Source of the DNA: Bog-473 sp963828505
GTDB taxonomy: Bacteria > Actinomycetota > Acidimicrobiia > Acidimicrobiales > RAAP-2
Direction of reading: 5' to 3'
NCBI GenBank assembly: GCA_963828505.1
Contig: CAWHFM010000002.1
Location: forward strand, 60,122-124,121
Length of the DNA stretch: 64,000 nucleotides
Position numbers and translations under genes: made by a program. Each line of letters begins with the position of its first letter. Within the stretch, counting starts at the first letter, position 1. This document shows positions 44,045-51,671 of this stretch, piece after piece. The notes under the pieces were generated by a model. That model saw only the letters and a list, made by a program, of their open reading frames with translations. It had not been told where the DNA came from and made no database searches.

Positions 44045-44872
44045 ATGAAAGTAAAAACGAAATATCGGATCGGGGCCGCGCTGTCGGCAGCCGCGGTCTC
44101 CGCAATGGGATTCGGCCTCGCGGGAGCGACCACGGCCGGAGCCGCGCCGGCAAACGCCGCCGGTGGTGCAACCGGTAGCCATGCCAGACCGGCAACCGCG
44201 ATGGTCGGTACCTACGAGATCTATGCCAATTATGGATCGGGATTTGTGGACGACGGCCAGCTCTATGTCAACTCCAACAACTCATGGTCCTTTCAGAATT
44301 ATCCCGACGGAGGCACGTGGGAAACGGTGGGCGCGACGTTCGGTATGAGTGATTTCACTGGCGGAGACACGGACGGCGCTGTGTTCGGCGCGAAGGTCGA
44401 CGGCGCGAACCTCGGTTCGGCCACGAAGCCGGGCACATTCAACGCGGCGAATATCGCGGAATTCCCCTGGTACGCAACTTTCACCTCGTCGGCTGTTCCG
44501 GCGCATCCCTCATCAGGTGGGCACCCATTCGCCGCCGCCGCCGCTCGACCTGACAGCGGCCATGCGACATTCCCCGGGACGTACAACACCTTCATCGGTG
44601 GAAACGAGTATCAGACGGTGTACAACTCGGACGGCACGTGGTCTATCCCGGGGTTCTGCAACGCCGGCTCGTACCTCAGCTTCAAAGTGAAGGTCGGGAC
44701 AAAGGTGACGTTTACCGACATCCAAGCCGACAATGGTTGCAACGTCGATCAGCTGTGGATGGCGAAGGAGCACGGCACGACGAAACTCGGCACCGCCGCA
44801 AAGCAAGGCATCATCGCGGATTCGGCGGAAGGCGGCGTCTTCAACAACTTCTACGCAGTCCTGGCCAGCTGA
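44045..44872 (+). CDS. Secreted protein of unknown family, cassette copy 1
   Basis: A 275-residue protein with a Sec signal peptide (MKVKTKYRIG, a hydrophobic run, then TTAGAAPANA). The mature part seems to hold two related beta-rich units, each starting GTY: VGTYEIYANYGSGF near residue 54, with NNSWSFQNYPDGGTW, and PGTYNTFIGGNEYQTVYNSD near 177, with GTWSIPGF. Two cysteines (C205, C232) could form a disulfide. The end GGVFNNFYAVLAS is conserved in copy 2, and the copies look roughly 70% identical by eye. AGAGGA precedes the ATG by six bases. It uses AAA, AAT and TAT codons rarely seen in the neighbours. No function is recognised. Confidence 0.85.
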   Translation: MKVKTKYRIGAALSAAAVSAMGFGLAGATTAGAAPANAAGGATGSHARPATAMVGTYEIYANYGSGFVDDGQLYVNSNNSWSFQNYPDGGTWETVGATFGMSDFTGGDTDGAVFGAKVDGANLGSATKPGTFNAANIAEFPWYATFTSSAVPAHPSSGGHPFAAAAARPDSGHATFPGTYNTFIGGNEYQTVYNSDGTWSIPGFCNAGSYLSFKVKVGTKVTFTDIQADNGCNVDQLWMAKEHGTTKLGTAAKQGIIADSAEGGVFNNFYAVLAS

Positions 44873-44951
44873 CAGCGGAGCTCCTGCCCAGGTAGTGCTT
44901 CGGAACCTGACGTAACCGAGGCTCGTCGTCAACTGAGCAGGACCGGCATTA

Positions 44952-44988
44952 CGAACCGACCCCGGGCCGTGCGCCCGGGGTCGGTTCG
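44952..44988 (+). terminator. Perfect 16-bp hairpin after cassette 1
   Basis: CGAACCGACCCCGGGC pairs perfectly with GCCCGGGGTCGGTTCG around a 5-nt loop, 80 bases after the stop of copy 1. There is no T-tract. A near-copy lies at the same distance after copy 2. It is the likely transcription stop. Confidence 0.7.
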
Positions 44989-45122
44989 CGTCCGGGACCT
45001 CAAAGAGCGCTTCGGTCTTGCGCGCTGGGCACGCTCGAGACACGGCGCTCGTACCGGACCGTCCGGCTCCCAACAGTCGATTGGTCAGTCGGCAGTGCGA
45101 GCGGTCTCAGAAAATTCACAGC

Positions 45123-45226
45123 ACAGAGAATTACTCACAGAGAATTCTCAGTACACAGAGAATCGCGGACAGAGAATTCACAGTACACAGAGAATCGCGC
45201 ACAGAGAATTCTCAGCACAGAGAGCT
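45123..45226. repeat. Phased array of ACAGAGAAT words between the two cassettes
   Basis: Seven copies of ACAGAGA(A/G) start at 45123, 45137, 45155, 45169, 45187, 45201 and 45217. The spacing alternates 14, 18, 14, 18, 14 and then 16, so the larger period is 32 bases. Six end AATT or AATC and the last ends GCT. The array ends exactly where homology to the region upstream of copy 1 begins. Upstream of copy 1 only one or two degenerate words exist (CAGAGAGTTC, CACAGAGTGTT). It may be a regulator-binding array or slippage product. Confidence 0.8.
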
Positions 45227-45334
45227 CACTGATCGGACACTCGTGGTAACGACGCCGGAGTTACTCGATCGAGCGATGACGACGCTCTGCAAGTGGAAAT
45301 GAAGCTGTAATTCATATCAATTTCGGAGGATCTC
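45226..45334 (+). promoter_or_regulatory. Conserved upstream region of cassette 2
   Basis: Shares TCACTGATCGGACAC, the palindrome CTCGATCGAG (45264-45273) with CGATGACGACGCTC, and the block ending CGGAGGATCTCGTG with the region upstream of copy 1. AT-rich sequence TAATTCATATCAATTT just before the ribosome site could supply a -10. Confidence 0.5.
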
Positions 45335-45439
45335 GTGTACCGTTCTCTTAGCGTCTTCGGCGGGAGACACTCTTTCCTATCGTCGGCGGCGGCTGCTTGC
45401 TCGTCGGGAGCATGCGGTGAACGAGAGGAACATCCATGA
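45335..45439 (+). CDS. Possible 34-residue leader peptide of cassette 2
   Basis: GTG 45335 follows GGAGG by five bases. The frame starts VYRSLSVFGGRHSFLSSAAA and continues until a TGA (45437-45439) that overlaps the ATG of the secreted-protein gene as ATGA. In copy 1 the frame ends 16 bases earlier because of a 2-base difference. The overlap would couple translation of leader and gene. The conserved opening and Shine-Dalgarno argue for use; the diverged C-terminus argues for a regulatory rather than functional peptide. Confidence 0.4.
   Translation: MYRSLSVFGGRHSFLSSAAAACSSGACGEREEHP
45391..45417 (+). promoter_or_regulatory. Leader hairpin B of cassette 2
   Basis: CTGCTTGCTC-GTCGG-GAGCATGCGG, the counterpart of the perfect hairpin in cassette 1, with one T-T mismatch and one G-U pair. 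It ends seven bases before the AGAGGA ribosome site. Confidence 0.45.
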
Positions 45440-46266
45440 AGGCAAAAACGAAATATCGGATCGGGGCCGCGGTGTCGGCATTCGCGATCTCTGCGGTGGG
45501 ATTCGGCCTCGCGGGAGCGACCACGGCCGGAGCCTCGTCCGCTGACGCCACCGGTGGTGCAACCGGTACCCATGCCACACCGGCAGCCGCAACGCCTGGT
45601 ACCTATGAGCTCTTCATCAACGCTGGCTCAGGGTTCGAGGACGTCGGCCAGCTCTATCTCAACTCCGACACCTCATGGTCCCTTCAGAACTACAGCGACG
45701 GGGGCACGTGGGACACGGTCGGCGCGGCGCTCGGTATGAGTGATTACAACGCCGGATACACGGACGACGCGGCGTGGGGCGCGAAGGTCTCCGGGACGAA
45801 CCTCGGTTCGGCCTCGAAGCCGGGCACATTCCTCGCGGCGGATCTCGCGGAGTACACCTGGTACGCGGTATTCACCTCGTCGGGTGTTCCGGCTCATGCC
45901 CAGGCGCGTGGACCCCTGGCCACCGCCTCCGTTCGACCCGACGGCGGCCAAGCCACATTCCCCGGGACCTACAACACCACCATCGGTGGGACCAGCGGGT
46001 ATCAGACGGTGTACAACTCGGACAACACGTGGTCGATGCCGGGGGGCTACTGCAACGCCGGCACGTACCTGAGCTTCAAGGTGAAAGTCGGGACCAAGGT
46101 GACGTACACCGACATCCAGGCAGACAATGGTTGTGGCGCTGACCACCTGTGGATGGCGAAGGAGCATGGCACGACGAAACTCGGCAAGTCCACGAAGCAA
46201 GGCATCATCGTGGAGTCGGGCCTCGGCGGCGTCTACAACAGCTTCTACGCAGTCCTGGCCAGCTGA
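45436..46266 (+). CDS. Secreted protein of unknown family, cassette copy 2
   Basis: A 276-residue paralogue of the gene at 44045. The signal peptide is nearly the same (MKAKTKYRIGAAVSAFAIS, then TTAGASSADA). The mature protein repeats the two-unit plan: PGTYELFINAGSGFEDVGQL with SDTSWSLQNYSDGGTWDTVG, and PGTYNTTIGGTSGYQTVYNS with NTWSMPGGYC. C206 and C233 match C205 and C232 of copy 1. The most conserved parts are the signal peptide, the C-terminal unit from LSFKVKVGTKVT and the end YAVLAS; the middle linker (about residues 150-172) varies most. It looks soluble and extracellular, or wall-associated. Confidence 0.85.
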   Translation: MKAKTKYRIGAAVSAFAISAVGFGLAGATTAGASSADATGGATGTHATPAAATPGTYELFINAGSGFEDVGQLYLNSDTSWSLQNYSDGGTWDTVGAALGMSDYNAGYTDDAAWGAKVSGTNLGSASKPGTFLAADLAEYTWYAVFTSSGVPAHAQARGPLATASVRPDGGQATFPGTYNTTIGGTSGYQTVYNSDNTWSMPGGYCNAGTYLSFKVKVGTKVTYTDIQADNGCGADHLWMAKEHGTTKLGKSTKQGIIVESGLGGVYNSFYAVLAS

Positions 46267-46347
46267 CAGCCGCGATTCCGCCCAGGTGGTCCTTCGGACC
46301 CTGACGTAATCGGGCTTCGTGGTCACCTGAGCAGGACCAGCACTGTG

Positions 46348-46382
46348 GAACCGACCCCGGGCGTGCCGCCCGGGGTCGGTTC
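46348..46382 (+). terminator. Perfect 15-bp hairpin after cassette 2
   Basis: GAACCGACCCCGGGC pairs with GCCCGGGGTCGGTTC around a 5-nt loop. The stem matches the hairpin after cassette 1; only the loop order differs (GTGCC against CGTGC). It separates the cassette from convergent patA. Confidence 0.7.
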
Positions 46383-46762
46383 GCGCCCGGATCCTCAACG
46401 AGCGCTTGGGTTTGCTGGCTCGGCACGCTCAAGACACGCGGCACGGCCTCAGGACTGGGAAGGGTTTGGCTACTACAAGCGGGGCCGAGCTTGATGGCGC
46501 TCAGAGGTACCTGGACGCATCGCGCATCGCGCATCGCGCATCGCACGCGACGCCGGGCACCTCGCTGGCGTTCCCGAGGACGTCGGCCGTCGGCCGTCGA
46601 GTGCTTGAAGGCGAACTGGCACATCTCATACGCATGGACTCGCGTGGGCCGATGACGTGATCTCGTTCGTCGCTCAGCAGCTCAGGGGCGTGGCGCTGGA
46701 GGGCTGAGATTCTTCGTGCACTTGGCGTTCGCCTCGGGGGCCACTGACGACACAGGCCCACT
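46383..46762. other. Right flank of the island, no gene
   Basis: The first 70 bases match the stretch after the cassette 1 terminator (CGAGCGCTT, GGCACGCTC, AGACACG blocks), so they are part of the duplicated unit. The rest holds a 7-bp tandem repeat and no supported ORF up to the patA stop. Confidence 0.6.
46517..46544. repeat. 7-bp tandem repeat GCATCGC, four copies
   Basis: Four perfect GCATCGC units outside the right end of the duplicated cassette. The unit differs from the left repeat (GCGTCAT, whose reverse complement rotates to GCATGAC) but has the same length and copy number. Confidence 0.85.
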
Positions 46763-47692
46763 TCAGGACCCATATCCCGGGTCAGAGGGCCAGTTCGGTT
46801 GGAAGAGGTGCCACTGTTCGGGGTGGCGCCGTATGTCGTGCTCGAAACACGTGGCGAGGTCCTGCGTCACCCGGGTCACGTCAGCTCGCAGCGTGCTGCG
46901 ACGTTGCGTGTCGATTGGAGGGTGTACGACTCCGGTGTGCCAATCTCCCGGTCCCGAGTAGACGACGACGGGCAGCAGCGGCGCACCCGAGCGCAGCGCA
47001 AGCGTGGCCGCCCCCCCCGGCATGGTGGTGCGCTCACCGAAGAACTCCACCTCGATGCCGTTGCCGACCAGGTCCCGGTCGCTGACCAGGCCAGCGATCT
47101 CGCCTTGCTTGAGCGTGCGCAGCATGGCGGCGCTCGATCCCTCGCCCAGGGGCACGGCGGTGAGCCCCATGGACGAGCGCTGCGCGACGAACCACTCGAA
47201 CAGTTGCTCCGGTTCGAGGCGTTCGACGACCGCCGTCATCGGCATGCCCTCGAGAGCAAGCCAGGCCCCTCCCCACTCCCAGCTGCCTACGTGGGGCAGC
47301 GCCATCACGATGCCGCGTCCGAGCGCCATTGCGGCCTGTAGCCGTTCTGCGCCCTCCTCGAGCCGGAATCGCGCCCGCACATTCTCAGAATCCACCGATG
47401 GAAGCCGGGCCCCGTCGGACCAGTAGCGGGCATAGGCGCCGAAAGAGCGCCGGCTCCAGCGGCGCACGAGGTCGGGGTCGGGTTCGACTCCCTCGGCACA
47501 TTCACTCGCCAAAACCCGACGCATATGGCGCCGGGCCATATCGGGGACTTCCCCGCCCCGCCACGCAATGACGCGGGCGACGCCACGAGCAACGCCCTGG
47601 GCCAGCGGCCCCGGCATGTGACCCATGGCCTCGCCGAGACGTCGATAGGTCTGGTACCGCATGGTCTCGCTCAAGGTCGTCGAACGGGTCAC
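46763..47692 (-). CDS. patA: Phosphatidylinositol mannoside acyltransferase (PatA-like)
   Basis: A 309-residue lysophospholipid acyltransferase-type enzyme. RGIVMALPHVGSWEWGGAWL carries the HxxxE-like catalytic region (His, then Glu), followed by SSAAMLRTLKQGEIAGLVSD, DRDLVGNGIEVEFFGERTTM and GAATLALRSGAPLLPVVVY. PatA acylates the 6-position of mannose in PIM1. An in-frame ATG at 47662 (MRYQTYRRLGEAMGH) is an alternative start. It lies 88 bases downstream of pgsA. In mycobacteria pimA follows directly; here the island intervenes. Confidence 0.9.
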   Translation of the reverse strand: MTRSTTLSETMRYQTYRRLGEAMGHMPGPLAQGVARGVARVIAWRGGEVPDMARRHMRRVLASECAEGVEPDPDLVRRWSRRSFGAYARYWSDGARLPSVDSENVRARFRLEEGAERLQAAMALGRGIVMALPHVGSWEWGGAWLALEGMPMTAVVERLEPEQLFEWFVAQRSSMGLTAVPLGEGSSAAMLRTLKQGEIAGLVSDRDLVGNGIEVEFFGERTTMPGGAATLALRSGAPLLPVVVYSGPGDWHTGVVHPPIDTQRRSTLRADVTRVTQDLATCFEHDIRRHPEQWHLFQPNWPSDPGYGS

Positions 47693-47780
47693 GGACCGGT
47701 CACGTCCTCACATGGCGGTGTACCGACAGCTCGTTGTCGGGTCCTCTCGGGGGACGTCCGGTCTGTCGGGAACGCTGCGC

Positions 47781-48635
47781 TCAGGACCCGGACCGAGGCC
47801 GGCGACCTGCTGCGTTGCGCGAGTCGCCTGAGTGCTGCCGCGCCGAGCGGCGGCGCTCCCGGAGGGTCCGGCCCGACCGGCTGCTCAGGGCATCCTGCCG
47901 GCGGGCCCGCCAGCGCCCGACCGGAGCACCTGAGGTCGTCGTCAGCGCGTGGCGCGGAACTCCGGTGGACGCCCGCCCCTCTCGCCAAGTGCGCCAGCGG
48001 GAGTCGACCCGCCCTTCTCGCCACGCTTCGATACGCCGCCGGATGACCTCGTCCCGACCAGAGGCGGCGTTCCAAACCTTGACGAACCTCGTCACGGCTG
48101 TGAACGAGATGAGGGCGAACATGACCCAGAGCACGGGGACGAAGAAGGAGGCACTGAAGAAGGCCACCCCCAACAGAACCATCCGCTCGGCTCGTTCCAT
48201 CAGGCCGCCTCGTGCGGAGAGCCCGAGCGACTCCGCCTTCGCCCGCTCGTAGCTGATCAGGGCGGTCACCGCCAAAATGGCCATCGGCAATAGCGCGAGA
48301 TGGCCCTCGTGGCGATCGACCAGGTACCAGGCGGCGCCGAACATGAGCACCGCGTCGGCGACGCGATCCGTCACCGAGTCGAAGAATGCGCCTCGCACCG
48401 ACGCCGTGCCGGCCGCCTTGGCCACAGGACCATCGAGCAGGTCGTGTAGCCCGGTGATGATCAGGAACAGAATGGCCAGATGCAGGTGGCCCGACGCCAC
48501 GAGCACGGCGGTGACTGTCGCCGATACCAAGCCCGTGGCAGTGAGCACGTCCGCTGTGATGCCTCGGCGATGCAGCGCCTCGCCGACCGGACCGGTGGAC
48601 CGGTCGACCGCCGCTCGCCAGCGACCGTCGAACAT
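47781..48635 (-). CDS. pgsA: CDP-alcohol phosphatidyltransferase, phosphatidylinositol phosphate synthase (PgsA-like)
   Basis: A 284-residue membrane enzyme. The CDP-alcohol motif reads DLLDGPVAKAAG, then SVRGAFFDSVTDRVADA, so the four Asp are present; the usual Arg of DGxxAR is Lys. About six TM helices follow. The C-terminal 70 residues are Arg-rich and low in complexity. With patA and pimA it builds PI and PIMs. GAGGAG lies four bases before the ATG and a TAAACT hexamer 57 bases upstream. Confidence 0.9.
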   Translation of the reverse strand: MFDGRWRAAVDRSTGPVGEALHRRGITADVLTATGLVSATVTAVLVASGHLHLAILFLIITGLHDLLDGPVAKAAGTASVRGAFFDSVTDRVADAVLMFGAAWYLVDRHEGHLALLPMAILAVTALISYERAKAESLGLSARGGLMERAERMVLLGVAFFSASFFVPVLWVMFALISFTAVTRFVKVWNAASGRDEVIRRRIEAWREGRVDSRWRTWREGRASTGVPRHALTTTSGAPVGRWRARRQDALSSRSGRTLRERRRSARQHSGDSRNAAGRRPRSGS

Positions 48636-48692
48636 CGAACTCCTCGTCGTGCGCCCTGGGGGGACGGGTCGGGCCCGAGCGCTCTACGCAGG

Positions 48693-48698
48693 AGTTTA
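48693..48698 (-). promoter_or_regulatory. -10 hexamer TAAACT for pgsA
   Basis: TAAACT read leftward, giving a leader of about 50 bases with GAGGAG before the pgsA ATG. It should drive pgsA and patA. Confidence 0.4.
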
Positions 48699-48803
48699 CC
48701 ATCCGTTCCCCGGAACTCCAGGTTCCTGTTGCCATAGCGCCAAGGCCCCGGTGGCCGACCCCATGTCCAATCCAGCACGGCGCCTCGAACGTACCTGAGA
48801 GCA

Positions 48804-49340
48804 GTGAGCACGACCTCCGCACCATCTCGTACCCCCTGGCCGCCCGGAACCTCCCGACGACCAGGACCGCACCGTCGGGCCCGTGCGCTCCGCCGTCGCC
48901 CCGTCCTGGCCGCTCTCCTGGGGGCCGGGGCGGCGTCGCTTTTCGTTGCTACTGCCATTGCGACTCCCGCCGGGGCCAGTGGGAGTCCACCCGTCGTCAA
49001 GGCGGTCGAGACCGACTTCCACATCGCCCTGTCGAAGCACACCTTCGGTCCCGGCCGGTACACCTTCCTGACCGAGAACAAGGGCCACGTCACCCACGCC
49101 CTGGAGATCACCGGGCCCGGGCTCAAGAGCCCCCACACGAAGAACCTGTCGCCCGGCCAGAACGCAAAGCTCACGGTCACCTTCAAGAAGGGCGCCTACG
49201 ACGTCTTCTGCCCGGTCCCGGGCCACAAGGCACTGGGCATGAACGTCAACCTCAAGGTGGGTCCGCCGGCCAAGACCACGGCCCACACTTCGTCCGGGTC
49301 GAAGTCCACCACGACGACCGCGGCGAAAAGCGGCGGCTGA
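48804..49340 (+). CDS. Secreted or membrane-anchored cupredoxin-like protein
   Basis: A 178-residue protein. A basic N-terminus and one hydrophobic segment (VLAALLGAGAASLFVATAIA, residues about 34-53) export it, followed by a cupredoxin beta-barrel. Type 1 copper ligands are visible: His in VTHALEIT, then Cys, His and Met in FCPVPGHKALGM. The Thr/Ser/Lys-rich tail may span the wall. It is probably an electron carrier or copper protein. GTG 48804 starts a long N-terminus; a shorter start is possible. EF-G2 follows 93 bases downstream. Confidence 0.85.
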   Translation: MSTTSAPSRTPWPPGTSRRPGPHRRARALRRRPVLAALLGAGAASLFVATAIATPAGASGSPPVVKAVETDFHIALSKHTFGPGRYTFLTENKGHVTHALEITGPGLKSPHTKNLSPGQNAKLTVTFKKGAYDVFCPVPGHKALGMNVNLKVGPPAKTTAHTSSGSKSTTTTAAKSGG

Positions 49341-49380
49341 GGCCACTGACGTAGCTGAGCGGGAAGCCATCTCGCGGTCG

Positions 49381-49386
49381 TACACT
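49381..49386 (+). promoter_or_regulatory. -10 hexamer TACACT for fusA2
   Basis: TACACT lies 47 bases before GTG 49434, leaving a leader with a GGGAGGG ribosome site. Confidence 0.35.
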
Positions 49387-49433
49387 CGGTTTCGAAGGCC
49401 CGAACAGGGCCAGGCCCGCAGGGGAGGGACCAG

Positions 49434-51524
49434 GTGCCACACGACCCGACCGCCATCCGCAACGTCGCCCTCGTCGGCCATCACGGTGCCGGCAAGACGA
49501 CTCTGGCCGAGGCGTTACTGGCCGCTACCGGCGCGATAGCCCGTCGGGGTTCGGTGGAGAAAGGCACCACGGTCATGGACTTCGAGCCGGAAGAGATCTC
49601 ACGACAGCTCTCCATCTCGACCTCGATCGCCCCCTTCACCGTGAACGGGGTAAAGGTCAACCTCCTGGACACGCCGGGGTACGCAGACTTCGCGGGCGAG
49701 ATGGTGACCGCGCTGGCGAACGTGGACCTGGCCGTGGTCGTCGTCAGCGCGACCGACGGTGTGCAGGCGCAGACCGAGGACGCGTGGCGGGCCGCCGCAC
49801 GCCTCGGACTGCCCCGAGTGATCGTGGTGAACAAACTCGACCGCGAGCGGGCGGACTTCGATCGCACGCTGGCCGAGGTCAGAGAGACCTTCGGTGCCGG
49901 CGTGGCCCCGGTGGAGCTGCCCATCGGCCACGAGTCGGACTTCCACGGCGTCATCGACCTCCTCGACGACACGGCCACCCACTACGACACGCTCGCTACC
50001 GGCGGCTCCGTCGACGGCACGGTGCCGCCGACCGGGCACGAGGGCCCGATCCCCGACGACCTGGTCGACGAAGAGCACACGGTGCACGAGCAGCTGGTCG
50101 AGGGGATCGTGGTCGGAGACGACGACCTCATGGAGCGCTACCTCAACGGGGAGTCGCTCGATTACGCCGAGCTCGAGAAGAGCCTGGCCGGGGGGGTCGC
50201 CTCGGGGGCGGTGTTCCCCGTGCTGTGCTGCTCGGCATCGAGTGGCGTGGGGGTGGATCGCCTGGCCCGACTGGTGGAGGAGCTCTGCCCCAGCCCGGCG
50301 ACTCGCGGTCCCGTGACGGCCGCCGCGGGGACCACCACCACGGAGATCGACATCGACCCGGACGGGCCGACGCTGCTCACGGTGACCAAGACCTACAACG
50401 ACAGCCACACCGGGAAGATGTCCCTGTGCAAGGTGATCTCGGGGACCCTGGAGCCGGACGCGGTCCTGGTGAACTCTCGCACGCGCGACGAGGAGCGCCT
50501 CCACGCCCTGCAGAGCATCGCCGGCCACGCCACGGCCCCGGCCACCAGCGTGGCGGCGGGCGACTTCGTGGCGATTCCACGGCTGAACGGGACCCGTACC
50601 GGCGACACGCTGGCGCCGAAGGGTCAGCCGGTCACGATTCAGCCGCCAGTCCTGCCGACGCCGGCCCTCCTGGTCGCGGTGAAGCCGGCGACGCGGGCCG
50701 ACGACGACAAGCTGATGTCCGCTCTCCAACGCGTGTGCGACGAGGACCCCTCGCTGACCGTCATCCGGGACGACGAGACGCACCAGACGATCCTCGGCGT
50801 GAGCGGTGAGGTCCACCTCGCCGTCACCGTCGAACGCCTCGAACGGAAGTGCAACGTGCACGTCGAACGGGAGGATCTGCGGATCCCCTATCGCGAGACG
50901 ATCACCAGGCCGGCCCAGGCCGAGGGCAAGCACAAGAAGCAGTCCGGAGGGCACGGGCAGTTCGGCGTGTGCCACCTCCGTCTCGAACCGCTCCCCCGGG
51001 GCGAGGGCTTCGCCTTCCGCGACGAGGTCGTCGGCGGGGCGATCCCGCGTCAGTACATCCCCGCCGTCGAGAAGGGCGTGATGGAGACGTTCTCGTCGGG
51101 CGGCATCTACGGGTATCCCATCGTGGACGTGGCCGTCACGGTCGACGACGGCAAAGCGCACTCGGTCGACTCCAACGAGGTCAGCTTCAAGATGGCCGCC
51201 GCCCTGGCCATCCGTCAGGCGATGGGGGAAGCCGGGCCGATCGTGCTGGAGCCGATTTCGCGCCTGTCGGTCACGATCCCCTCCGAGTGCCAAGGCGACG
51301 TGCTCGGCGACCTCCACTCGAGGCGGGCCCGCATCATCGGCACCGATTCGGGGGAAGACGGCTACCAGGTGGTGACGGCGACGGCGCCCGCGGCGGAGCT
51401 CACGCGCTACGCGGTGGACCTGCGTGCGCTCACCGGCGGACGCGGCACGTTCGAGGTGGCCTACGACCACTACGACGCCGTGCCCGAGCACCTCACGGCG
51501 ACGATCCCCCGACTCGAGAACTAA
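49434..51524 (+). CDS. fusA2: Elongation factor G-like protein (EF-G2, FusA2)
   Basis: A 696-residue translational GTPase. G1 is LVGHHGAGKTTLAEALL, G2/switch I is shortened, G3 is LLDTPGYADFAGEM, G4 is VVNKLDRERADFD. Domains II-V follow, with YRETITRPAQAEGKHKKQSG, SGGHGQFG and AYDHYDAVPEHL. The G1 with HHGAGKTTL, the Asn-Val-Ala-Leu start and the lack of the typical EF-G switch I (GTTVMDFEPEE instead of a canonical loop) place it with actinobacterial FusA2/EF-G2 rather than housekeeping EF-G. Its role is unclear. GTG 49434 has a ribosome site. Confidence 0.92.
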   Translation: MPHDPTAIRNVALVGHHGAGKTTLAEALLAATGAIARRGSVEKGTTVMDFEPEEISRQLSISTSIAPFTVNGVKVNLLDTPGYADFAGEMVTALANVDLAVVVVSATDGVQAQTEDAWRAAARLGLPRVIVVNKLDRERADFDRTLAEVRETFGAGVAPVELPIGHESDFHGVIDLLDDTATHYDTLATGGSVDGTVPPTGHEGPIPDDLVDEEHTVHEQLVEGIVVGDDDLMERYLNGESLDYAELEKSLAGGVASGAVFPVLCCSASSGVGVDRLARLVEELCPSPATRGPVTAAAGTTTTEIDIDPDGPTLLTVTKTYNDSHTGKMSLCKVISGTLEPDAVLVNSRTRDEERLHALQSIAGHATAPATSVAAGDFVAIPRLNGTRTGDTLAPKGQPVTIQPPVLPTPALLVAVKPATRADDDKLMSALQRVCDEDPSLTVIRDDETHQTILGVSGEVHLAVTVERLERKCNVHVEREDLRIPYRETITRPAQAEGKHKKQSGGHGQFGVCHLRLEPLPRGEGFAFRDEVVGGAIPRQYIPAVEKGVMETFSSGGIYGYPIVDVAVTVDDGKAHSVDSNEVSFKMAAALAIRQAMGEAGPIVLEPISRLSVTIPSECQGDVLGDLHSRRARIIGTDSGEDGYQVVTATAPAAELTRYAVDLRALTGGRGTFEVAYDHYDAVPEHLTATIPRLEN

Positions 51525-51671
51525 CGGGCTACGGGCGTCCGCGACGGGCGGGCGGGACGTACTGACGGGCAGACGGTACGTGCTGGCGGACGGACTGGCG
51601 CGCTCGGGTCTGACCGGCCGAATGGCCGCCGACTTGGCCGACTGGCTGACTGGCCTACTGGGTGCGGGCGG

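Noticed and set aside
45123..45226. ACAGAGAAT array as a CRISPR
   Set aside because: Units are too short, spacers are part of the repeat, and no cas gene is near.
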